A DNA stretch of 64,000 nt from Brachypterus glaber (lineage: Eukaryota; Arthropoda; Insecta; Coleoptera; Kateretidae): the NCBI GenBank assembly GCA_958510825.1, contig OY294048.1, positions 16,199,589 to 16,263,588 of the forward strand. Reading direction: 5' to 3'. The position numbers were made by a program, and so were the translations under genes. Below, piece by piece: positions 22,350 to 30,463 of the stretch. Each line of letters begins with the position of its first letter. Positions within the stretch are counted from its first letter, which is position 1. Below the pieces are notes generated by a model. It made no database searches and had not been told where the DNA came from. It saw only the letters and a list, made by a program, of their open reading frames with translations.

Positions 22350-23590
22350 CACTTCGTGCAAAAATTAAGGGAACAGAAAAAAATTCTAAATTTTTCGGTG
22401 ATTTTTGACGAGCTGTATCTCAGTGAAAAATGGAGACTTTTTAAAAAAAGCATTTTGTAGCTCTAAGATTCTATTTTTCCGATTTTTTGGCCAAAAAATT
22501 TTCTGAGCGACGGTTCCAACGCAATTCGAAGAAATAGCGCAAAAAAAAGTTTTCAAAATTTTCACTAAATTTTTTCTTGCTCCACCGGCTCGGAATTTTT
22601 TTTTTATTAAGCGATCATATGGACCAGATAGCCTGTTTATTCAGCTTTAATTTGGCGATTTTTTCCTCACGGAGATATCTGATTTTTAATGAAAAAGGAT
22701 CCTTTTGTCCTTAATTAAAAAATAATAAAAAATTTTAAAAAATAAATTTTTTTTTTTGAAAATTTTTTATTTTTTTTTATTTGAAATTTAGCGAGTTAGA
22801 GGTGCAGGATTGTCAAAAAAGTCGTGAAAAAACAATTTTTCCATTTTAAACAGATTTCACATTGTTTGCGAACAAAATTTTTGCTTCTTTATTTTTTTTT
22901 TATTTTGATCGATCGGTCCAGAAAAACCGTTTAATGGATCGATTTATTATTTTACATGGCTATTGGGGGTATGATGAGGTAAAAAATGTGTTGACAACAT
23001 TAGCGGTTCCTTAAAAATTAGCAAAGATATGGTTGATTAACCAAAGCAAGGGAAAAAGGGACTTTTTTCGATACTTTTGAAGTGAATGTGAAGGATATAA
23101 TTTTTTTTTCAAACCATGGCATAATCTTGTAGAAAATTTATTTCAGTTTTCAAAACTGCCCATCAATTTTCTGTACGACCATTGATTGCTGAGATATCCT
23201 TAATTAAGGACAAAAGGATCCTTTTTCATTAAAAATTGGATATCTCCGTGAGGAATTGGCGTAGAGAAAATCGCCAAAGGTCAAATTAAAGCTGAATAAA
23301 CAGGCTATCTGGTCCATATAATGGCTTAAAAAAAAATTCCGAGCCCGTGGAGCAAGAAAAAATTTACTGAAAATTTTGGAAATTTTCTTTTCGCGCTATT
23401 TCTTCGAATTTCGTTGGAACCGTGGTTCAGAAAATTTTTTGGCCAAAAAATCGGAAAACTAGAATCTTAGAGCTACAAAATGCTTTTTTTTAAAAAGTCT
23501 CTAAGACCATTTTTCACTGAGATACAGCTAGTCAAAAATCACCGAAAAATTTAGAATTTTTTTCTGCTCCCTTAATTTTTGCGCGAAGTG
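22350..23590. mobile_element. Foldback element of 1241 bp with TA duplication
   Basis: The ends are 'cacttcgtgcaaaaattaag' and the inverse of 'cacttcgcgcaaaaattaag'. TA flanks both sides (22348-22349, 23591-23592), the Tc1/mariner target. Arms of about 370-390 bases match closely: 'tctaaatttttcggtgattt', 'agctctaagattcta', 'ttttggccaaaaaattttct', 'cctgtttattcagcttta' and 'aaaaaggatccttttgtcct' all return inverted. The 490-base centre has no transposase. The 81-codon minus frame at 22208-22453 is a by-product. Confidence 0.92.
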
Positions 23591-23592
23591 TA

Positions 23593-24307
23593 TAATTTCT
23601 TTTTTTCACCACCAGCCTAAAATCACATCTTTATTACTGTTCCTTTTATTGGTAGAAATATTATTTCTCTACCTATGACGTCAGAGGTTCTAAAAATAAT
23701 GAAATGGCACCATGGTTAAAAATGAATTTTTATTCAGCTATTTTGGCATCTAACGTTTCACTTAATTATAAATTCACATTGCTATTTACAAGTGTCTTTA
23801 GGCACCAAATTTATTTATTGCATGATAAATTAAAAAATATTAACTAAATTAGTACCTATAAAACATGTTTTACAAAAAACACTTCGAAAGGTGAAAATCA
23901 TTGGTCCATCATATTCAACCATAGATTATACAACCCATATATTACCGTACGGATCATAGATTACTAGAGGTACAACCCCCATATATTGATTTTTGAGGCA
24001 ATAGATTCTCCCTCACAGTTTTCGCCTGTCCCCTTATTTCTGGGGGAGTACCAGAATCATCACTTAGCATTTCACTTTTCATTTTTATATATTTTATTAC
24101 ACTTAACACGGAAACACTTTCTAACTTAATAATTTTAGCAGATCACCAGAAAATTTCTGCCAGAAATGTCAAGTTATTCATTTGTTTTTTTAATGGCAGC
24201 GAACGGCCAGCATGATATTTTAAATTTATAAGCTTTTTCATTAAATTTTAGTAAAATAAATAAATAAATAGCTAATTAATTGTACTGGTAGTGAAATAAA
24301 TACTATA
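23593..24307. other. Intergenic with a CRE-like word
   Basis: A small hairpin 'ggtagaaat...' and '...ctacc' at about 23651-23673 is followed by TGACGTCA at about 23676, the ATF/CREB core. I see no gene next to it, so function is doubtful. Confidence 0.35.
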
Positions 24308-24424
24308 TTTCCCACGTGAGTGAAGATTTAACATTTTAGACCGCGTCTTGCGGGCTTCGCTCTAGCGCGCTCATCCCGCAATTTGACGCAGGTCAAAAAT
24401 GTTAAACTTCTCTCACTTGGTAAA
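24308..24424. repeat. Foldback hairpin of about 115 bp
   Basis: 'cacgtgagtgaagatttaac' mirrors 'gttaaacttctctcacttgg', and the inner 'ttgcggg' pairs with 'cccgcaa'. The loop is GC-richer ('ctctagcgcgctcat'). No target duplication is obvious. Confidence 0.8.
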
Positions 24425-24812
24425 TAATATACTATATATAAATTTTTCCTTTTGAGTTGAGAAGAGTATAATAATTACCAAAACACTTATGCAAAATCAC
24501 ACCATTAGTCCCGGTCATACCCGTTTTTAAGAACGTCATAAAACGCATATAAATCAACTCTAGATTTTGGTTGTACGAGTCGGAATTTTTCATGGCCCTC
24601 CTTTTTCTAATTTGTTTGGTCGCCCACTTTTTCTACACTCTGAAACCTAATCTGAGAAAAAACGGGTTAATTTTCGACGGTTTTCGTTAATAATTCAAAA
24701 CACAGCCAACTACAGATTCTTACAGGGCTGTACACATTCTATTAAGGGTTTTTTTTTTCACAAAGGCAATACTTATACAAATTCTAAGCATATGTGCATA
24801 TTTTGTCAGTCA
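24425..24812. other. Intergenic, nothing recognised
   Basis: No gene or paired repeat noticed. Confidence 0.35.
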
Positions 24813-25074
24813 TAGAAAAAACGGATTCCTTGAACCAAGGACACGTGTCTTTGGATATGTTCAAAGCCATATTCTCTTGTTTCAAGGCTGGCATTTTCTT
24901 GAACCAAAGTCAATGTCCTTGAATAAAGAGCGCGGATTTTTATTCCAAAATCCGTGCTCTTCATTCAAGGACATTGACTTTGGTTCAAGAAAATGCCAGC
25001 CTTGAAACAAGAGAATATGGCTTTGAACATATACAAAGACACGTGTCGTTGGTTCAAGGAATCCGTTTTTTCTA
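24813..25074. repeat. Near-perfect 262-bp palindrome
   Basis: Arms of about 128 bases (24813-24940 and 24947-25074) differ at only four positions by my reading, with a loop of about six bases. Each arm is itself built of short palindromic words ('ccttgaaccaagg', 'cttgtttcaag', 'cttgaaccaaag') spaced 15-47 bases apart. A 70-codon minus frame (24882-25094) stays open across the arm but has no recognisable domain. A very recent foldback insertion is the simplest reading; if transcribed it would give a long dsRNA hairpin. Confidence 0.92.
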
Positions 25075-25502
25075 GCCATGATGCAGCAAAACAAAATTTA
25101 ATACAGCTGTAGTGTTTTTAATTATAATCTCCCCAAAAAAAAAGGTTATAGAGGGTTTTAAAAAAATCAAAAATTTCAGAAGAAAAAGTCAGATTAACGT
25201 AATTAAAAAAAATATATTTTAAAAATCAATCTTTTTGATTAAAAACAAATGTTATACGGACATACTTGATAACATTATATAGGTACTAAATTTTGCTTAG
25301 TGTATATAGTGTATCTATAGTGTACCTATAGTGTATCCTGTTCCTGAGAAGGATGTTTTGTTTTTTATGTCAACTTTTTTATTTATTTTGAGTTTTAGTT
25401 AAATCATTTTAACTTACGTAAAATATTTGGTAAAATGAATTATAGTATGGACTGTGAATTTCTATAAAATATTATTTTCTTTTTACAGTAATAACCAAAA
25501 TA
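25075..25502. other. Intergenic with a small tandem motif
   Basis: 'tatagtgtacc' type units repeat about three times at 25300-25335. No gene seen. Confidence 0.45.
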
Positions 25503-25790
25503 TTATTTTAATAACTTTACTTTTCTTTTAATTATTTTGTTACGGTCCTGTTGAAAGGAAAACTCCGAATATAATTTCTGAGGCGTACCCTTAGCTAACC
25601 TCGTATATATTTCACAGTGTATTCTGGACTGGTCACTTTGGTAGTTATCAACATGCATGATGTCATTAACAGCTATATCATTTTTCAATGTTAGAATATT
25701 ATCTCCAAGACTACCATTTTGTGCCTGTTCTACGCCTACTGTTACAGAAAAACATAACCACAAGCAGAAAAATGTAATGACTTTTTTTTA
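25503..25790 (-). pseudogene. Secreted-like small reading frame, start codon not visible
   Basis: Reading on the minus strand from about 25788, the open frame begins 'KVITFFCLWLCFSVTVGVEQ', a basic residue plus a hydrophobic stretch with a plausible signal-peptidase site, followed by a hydrophilic part ('NGSLGDNILTLKND', 'HVDNYQSDQSRIHCEIYT') and a lysine-rich end, stop near 25503. There is no in-frame ATG: TAA stands two codons before the K. The family is unknown to me. A decayed copy at 29040-29250 shares 'gtagaacag', 'caaaatggtagtc' and 'catgttgataac'. It may be an internal exon of a real gene, but without a start or splice evidence I treat it as a remnant. Confidence 0.4.
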
Positions 25791-25880
25791 CTACTAGCGT
25801 TAGAAGTTACCATTAGTGGCTAGATTTTAATCTGAGTAATTAATTTTCTTTACCTAGCAAAATAATATTTTTTTTTCTAT

Positions 25881-26312
25881 TTTGCTACTTTTTTAAGCTC
25901 ATAATCACACGCATTTTGCGTGTTCTTATATGCCTATAAGACGTTTGTACTTTTTTTCTTTTGGGTTGGCAACAAGACAAAACACTATCGCTTGATGTCT
26001 TCCGTGCAAATGTGAACATTGCTTTTAGGTTTAGTTTTCTACAAAATTGTGTTTTAAGTTAGTTTTTACGTGTTAAAATTATGACTTGGTTACTTGCAGT
26101 GAAAAAGAGAAGAACTGAGGATAAAAGACATTAAAATATAGTTTGTTCTTTAAATTTTAAACATTACCGAAATTGTAATGCCAACCCAAAACAAAAATCC
26201 CTAGGTCATCAATTTAAATGTATTTTTTTTTATTTTAAAGCACTAGTACACTAAACTTGTACTCGTGTGCTAAAAACGGGTGTTATGAAACTAGTACTTT
26301 AATATAATATTA
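25881..26312 (+). mobile_element. Dispersed non-autonomous element, copy B
   Basis: Matches copy A (10299-10820) from 'taagctcataatcacacg' through 'gggttggcaaca', 'ttccgtgcaaatgt' and 'gcagtgaaaaagagaagaa' to 'gttatgaaactagtacttta'. The left arm of the terminal hairpin is deleted ('aaagcactagtac' joins the right half directly). Confidence 0.85.
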
Positions 26313-26750
26313 TCACCTAGCAGTTAATGAAATTAAATCTGCTCATTTCTCACTTTAAATGTTGCTATTTTTCCAAGTACCTAATCGCCCAATTTTCACT
26401 AGTCGAACCAAAGAAAATATCTTTTAACAACTTTTTACCTATTAAATATAATTATTACTAATTATTTTAATCAATAATTAGCTAAATATTATGATAGAAG
26501 CTAAGAAGGGCCAGCATTTTTTACTTCACTTTAAAGTATTTATTAAAGGTTGCTTGATAGGCTGCTTGATTTTTATGAAAATTTTAAGGAGCAGCATTCG
26601 TGTTAAATTTTTACTTTATTATCTGAATGAAGGTAGTTAAAAAGAGCCAGTGAAAAAAAGCTATGGCAGTAAAACTGTTATAGCCCCGTACTCTTATGTA
26701 CGTTTGGGTAGTAATGTATCAGTCAGTCAGTCAGTAAAAAAATAGTTATT
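26313..26750. other. Intergenic, nothing recognised
   Basis: 'gttgcttgataggctgcttg' at about 26549 is a short tandem pair and CAGT repeats at about 26720-26734. No gene seen. Confidence 0.4.
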
Positions 26751-26858
26751 TATGGTACTAGTGGGTAAAGTAAGATATTGCCCATGAGAAAACTAACCTG
26801 CGAGCCAAGCAAGTTAATTTTCGAGGGGGCAATATCGATTTACCCATGAGTGCCATAC
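26751..26858. mobile_element. Palindromic MITE of about 108 bp
   Basis: 'tatggtactagtgggtaaag' mirrors 'tttacccatgagtgccata', and inner 'gatattgccc' pairs with 'gggcaatatc'. The arms are about 45 bases with a small loop. Confidence 0.82.
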
Positions 26859-27309
26859 AAGGTTTTATCCAATAAATAGCTTAGTAATTCATATTTTTAT
26901 TAAAAATTTTAATGACATTTATTAAGAAAATAATTTGACAAGTGACAGTTTAGTGGGCAAAATAAATAATTATCCACTCAATAAAGTAAAAGCCACGCGG
27001 AGGTTATTATTGAGTTTATCTATTTAAAATAAAGCTGGTAATTGTCTTATTATCTGTATGTATTGGATAAATAATATTTTTCGTTGGGTTCAAAACAAAA
27101 GGTCAGACTTTATTCGCATAAGGAATATAGTCGTTAGAATTATGTAGACTTATGCGTCATCTATTGCTAGATGTAGACAACTACTCATACCTCTCCTAGT
27201 CTGGAGACTTTGAATGGTAGCAAGTTGAAGACTTGTAAAGATAAAGATAAAGTTAAAATCCCCCGTGGATCTAGAAAACTAAATATAGGGTCGTCAGAGT
27301 TGTATATAC
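26859..27309. other. Intergenic, nothing recognised
   Basis: No gene or paired repeat noticed. Confidence 0.35.
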
Positions 27310-28622
27310 TTAGGCTTTTTCTAAAAGAAATTCTTTTAGTTTAACTTTAAAACTAATATCTGAGTTTATGTTACTAATTTTTTTAGGTAGCTTATTAAAT
27401 ATTTTTACAGTCATGTAATAAGGACTTTTTTCAAAAAATGTGGTGGTGTGTTTCGGAAAAAAAAACATGTTGTCGTGTCTCATTACTAAACCAGTGTTTA
27501 AATCAGAATTTTTTATAAAGAGATGACTATTCATAAGTCCAAAAATACAAATATTATATACAGGGTGATCCATAACTGGCTCGCCAAAATTTAAGAGGTG
27601 ATTCTAGATCCAAAAATATAAAAAAAGTTCCTATAAAGGTTGGTCCGGAAATGAGCCCTAAGGGATCTAGGGCCCTTTAAAATTGTAATAAAAATAAGGT
27701 TTTTAATTAATAACTCGGGTACCGTTTAAGCTAGAGCGGCGAGCTTTTGCATGTATACTAGTATTAATAAGGGCAATAAGTTTATGTTAATTTATTTTTT
27801 TAATTTATCCAGAGGCGTGCCCAGACGGACAAAATATATGAGGCTTAAAACATTTTTGCCCCAAACTTTTCTATGTGTATGTTTTTTGGATTTGTTGTAA
27901 AAAATATAGATTTCTAGAGTAAAAATACATATAAAATATCATATAGTGTAACACTGTAGGAGCAACCGTTATCAAAAAAAAAAATGCAATTAAGAGGAAG
28001 TAACATTTTGTGCCACCAAAAACGTTACTTTTAAAAGGCTATTACTCCTTTAATATTAAATTTAGGTGTTTTGGTGTATAATACTTTTTTGCTCAGTTTT
28101 AAATGAAGAATCACCCTGCAGCATTAAAATTTTATTGGTGCTTTTTTTTGTTCCCCATTCAATACGTCATCTTCGAAGGGCCGTAGCTCCCTTAGGGCTC
28201 ATTTCCGGACCAACCTTTATAGAAACTTTTTTTCATATTTTTGGATGTAAAATCACCTCTTAAATTTCAATACGCGAGTTCTGGAACAGGCTGTATATAG
28301 AGAGAATAGATAGTTAGAATTTTTAATTTTATGAAATGTGGTTTACAATGGTCTCTATATTTAATACTGGATATGGTTCAAACTATCTTTTTTTGTAAAA
28401 TAAATAACCTTTCAATAAAAGTGGATGCGCCCCATATATTAATATTATATTCGAGTCTACTCCGTATATAAGCATTATAGTATAGTAATAACATGTTTTG
28501 GTTAACTAGACTTTTAAGATTCCAAATTACAAAGTGTGCACTCCTAATTTTAGCAGCAATATCACTTATATGCGTTTCCCAGCCTAAATGTGCATCAACT
28601 TTTTGTGTCTCAAGCACTAACG
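27310..28622 (-). pseudogene. Non-LTR RT C-terminus split by a foldback insertion
   Basis: On the minus strand the first part (28622 to 28294) reads 'LGWETHISDIAAKIRSAHF', then 'NMLLLYYNAYIRSRLEY' and 'NINIWGAST', typical of the thumb of Jockey/CR1-like reverse transcriptases. A TGA at about 28377 replaces an expected arginine, and the frame continues 'TISSIKYRDHCKPHF', 'LKILTIYSLYI'. The foldback at 27561-28293 then intervenes. The second part (27560 to 27310) continues 'YNICIFGLMN', 'KSPYYMTVKIFNKLPKKI' and ends 'FKVKLKEFLLEKA'. Removing the foldback and one TA rejoins the frame. The catalytic palm is absent, and upstream the fragment stops at the ribozyme-bearing repeat. Confidence 0.87.
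27561..28293. mobile_element. CAGGGTGATC foldback MITE, complete, 733 bp
   Basis: Left end 'cagggtgatccataactggc' and right end, inverted, 'caggctgttccagaactcgc'. TA duplication at 27559-27560 and 28294-28295. Arms of about 120 bases share 'atttaagaggtga', 'atccaaaaatat' and 'ggttggtccggaaatgagcc'. Two truncated copies lie at 16800-17346 and 57130-57522. No transposase is encoded; the 65-codon frame at 28066 is incidental. It is younger than the reverse transcriptase relic that it splits. Confidence 0.93.
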
Positions 28623-28632
28623 TGTGATTAGT

Positions 28633-28871
28633 CGTAGAAGTAGTAAGGGCAGAAATTTTTAATTTTAAACAAAATTATAAAAATAAAATTTAAATATAAT
28701 TTCTTAATCAGCGTGCAGAGTTGACTCTTGATACTGAAGAGGGCCAGCAGCCCGAAACTGTCAGTCTACCAATATCACTGTACGATGATCAGAAAATACA
28801 TTGATGGAATAATAAATTAATATTTTTATAATTTTGTTTAAAATTAAAAATTTCTGTCCTTATTAATTCTA
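28633..28871. repeat. Inverted repeats enclosing hammerhead 1
   Basis: 28633-28685 ('cgtagaag', 'taagggcagaaattttta', 'attttaaacaaaattataaa') is mirrored at 28821-28871 ('tttataattttgtttaaaat', 'taaaaatttctgtcctta', 'ttctacg'). Arms are about 52 bases. Hammerhead 1 lies between them; hammerhead 2 lies just outside the right arm. Confidence 0.85.
28728..28772 (+). ncRNA. Type I hammerhead ribozyme motif, copy 1 (core intact)
   Basis: All core bases of the hammerhead fold are present in order. CUGAAGA is at 28734-28740. Stem II is GGGC/GCCC (28741-28744 with 28750-28753) with a CAGCA loop. GAAA is at 28754-28757. Stem III is A-U, C-G, U-A closed by GUC (28757-28765). The cleavage site is UC at 28765-28766, predicted between 28766 and 28767. 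Stem I pairs UUGAUA (28728-28733) with UACCAA (28767-28772), one mismatch. Beyond an internal loop, CGUGCAG (28712-28718) pairs with CUGUACG (28778-28784), giving the extended stem I with internal loop seen in natural fast-cleaving type I hammerheads. Such short-stem-III hammerheads are known from Penelope-like elements and retrozymes, where they process transcripts. Activity is inferred, not shown. Confidence 0.82.
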
Positions 28872-28912
28872 CGTGTAAAAACGTTTTCTTAATCAGCGTG
28901 CAGAATTGACTC

Positions 28913-28957
28913 TTGGTACTGAAGGTGGCCAGCAGCCCGAAACTGTAAGTCTACCAA
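28913..28957 (+). ncRNA. Type I hammerhead ribozyme motif, copy 2 (core decayed)
   Basis: Stem I is perfect here (UUGGUA 28913-28918 with UACCAA 28952-28957). GAAA is at 28939-28942, stem III closes with GUA, and UC sits at 28950-28951. The core strand reads CUGAAGG at 28919-28925, so the invariant last A is G, and the first stem II base is U opposite C38. Both changes should reduce or abolish cleavage. The copies complement each other: copy 1 keeps the core, copy 2 keeps stem I. Confidence 0.78.
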
Positions 28958-29039
28958 TATCACTCCGTACGATGATTAGAAAATAGATTGATGGAATAAT
29001 AAATTAAATTATTCATTTGGAGTATATCAAAAGCATCGT

Positions 29040-29250
29040 TCGTTTGAGCAAAAGGTCTTTTTTTGAGAAGTGTATTCTGTTAGTTATCAACATGATTGAT
29101 CTCATTTATTGCAATACTATTTCTAATATGTCTGTCTAATAAGGTGTAAAATACCTTTGTATATAAGGTCCCAGAACGACTAATAAATAAATATTTTCTC
29201 CATGACTACCATTTTGCGTTCTGTTCTACGACTTCCATGTTTTCATACAA
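29040..29250 (-). pseudogene. Decayed paralogue of the 25.5-kb secreted-like frame
   Basis: On the minus strand 'gtagaacag', 'caaaatggtagtc', 'ggagaaaatatt', then after an insertion 'agatcaatcatgttgataac' and 'agaatacact' align in order with 25503-25750. A one-base insertion after 'gtagaacag' and a TAA after the 'HVDN' codons break the frame. The insertion at 29132-29191 resembles a LINE tail. Confidence 0.6.
29132..29191 (+). mobile_element. Very short non-LTR 3' end fragment
   Basis: About 60 bases absent from the paralogous sequence at 25.6 kb: 'cctttgtatataaggtccc', then 'actaataaataaata', the kind of TAAA-repeat tail left by 5'-truncated LINE insertions. Confidence 0.45.
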
Positions 29251-29259
29251 AATTTTAAA

Positions 29260-30317
29260 TATTTATACTATTATCTACCAATAAAATTGTATTGGTCGTC
29301 ATAAATGCTCATTAGGACTTTTTCTGGTACTCCATACTAGATATTAATTCGAAAATACTAAAAATTGTTGAGTAAATGAATAAACATATCCAGAAAATTT
29401 CACAATGATATCTTTTTTCTTTCTATATAAAAAATATGTTTAAAAAAAGATTATTTTTAAAATTTCTAAGGTAGAAAGACCCCTTAAATATGAATTCCAA
29501 AATTTAACATTGATTTCGTAATGGAAATTTTCTTTTGAGTAAAATTACAATTGTATTCCAGTAAATAATACAAAATATATTAGCTATTGAAATAAGCAAT
29601 AAATAAATTGAAACAGTACATTCGGTGTTAATTTTTTAGTGGTCAGTTATATATGGGCATGTTGCTGTGTTCTGCAGCAAGACACCTCGCTATATATAAT
29701 AAACATAAATACCAGCATGCAAATGGTCCATTGGGTAACATTTTTATCAAAGACAATGAATCAGCATATAGAACATTAACAAGTAGGCTTTGGATATAAT
29801 AGAGCAAGTCTTCATAAACGGTACCAGGTATCCAGATCATGTAGAAATCGGGTGCTAAAATGTTAAGCAATTATAAACATTGAAGAAATGAAAAACTATT
29901 TAGCGAACAAAACATTCAGTAGTTTGTTGATACCAAGCTTAATATATGCTACGGGTTAACATAGGTACTGCCAATTTATTTGATAATGATTCTTAGTGCC
30001 AGAATTGAAGGGGCATTTAAAGAATCTGTGTACTAGTTGATAATAACTTAAATACTTTAAGGTCTATCCTAGTAGCAGTAAAAGCAATTTCAAATAGTTT
30101 TTTTAGTTTATTTTAAAGCTACTTATCTACAGAAAAGATAATTATTTTGTTTTTGGAAGATAGTGCAGGAATACCAGTAGTTGTTGTCGGTTTACTATCC
30201 GTTTGAAAAAAATATGTTAATTTTTCAGCACCATTTTAAGAATACATCCCTTTTTGAAATCAATAATTTTTTGCCTATTTAGAATGACATCGAATATAAT
30301 TTATTAATTAATTTGCC
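29260..30317. other. Intergenic, nothing recognised
   Basis: No gene seen. The 75-codon minus frame at 29643-29870 has no recognisable domain. Confidence 0.4.
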
Positions 30318-30432
30318 TTTCGTAACCATTTCCAGCGCCGCAGGCAATTTTAGAAATCCTAAGGACCAAACACTTTAAAATTGTTAAAAACAAAAGAAAA
30401 TCATATACATATATCTGAAAAGGCAGGAGGGC
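30318..30432 (-). repeat. Single inverted copy of the GCGGCGC-array unit
   Basis: Reverse complement of about 18292-18401: 'ttttcagatat', 'gtttttaacaattt', 'tttggtcctt' and 'gcctgcggcgctggaaatgg' (inverted here as ccatttccagcgccgcaggc) in the same order. It shows that the array's first unit and flank are a dispersed element. Confidence 0.8.
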
Positions 30433-30463
30433 GACGGCCTGCCCCCTCCCTCCACTTTGGTTC

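Larger units (their letters stand above)
28701..29004 (+). repeat. Two copies of a 118-bp ribozyme-bearing block
   Basis: Block 1 (28701-28818) and block 2 (28887-29004) both start 'ttcttaatcagcgtgcag', contain the hammerhead, and end 'ttgatggaataataaatt'. They are about 186 bases apart and about 90 percent alike by eye. The 70 bases between them are not part of the repeat, so this is not a clean monomer-monomer array. Confidence 0.9.

Noticed and set aside
23676..23683. TGACGTCA words (also near 33363 and 49043) as functional CRE sites
   Set aside because: No adjacent gene, and one lies within a foldback arm; too short to be meaningful alone.
24882..25094. 70-codon minus frame as a gene
   Set aside because: It is the arm of the long palindrome read through.
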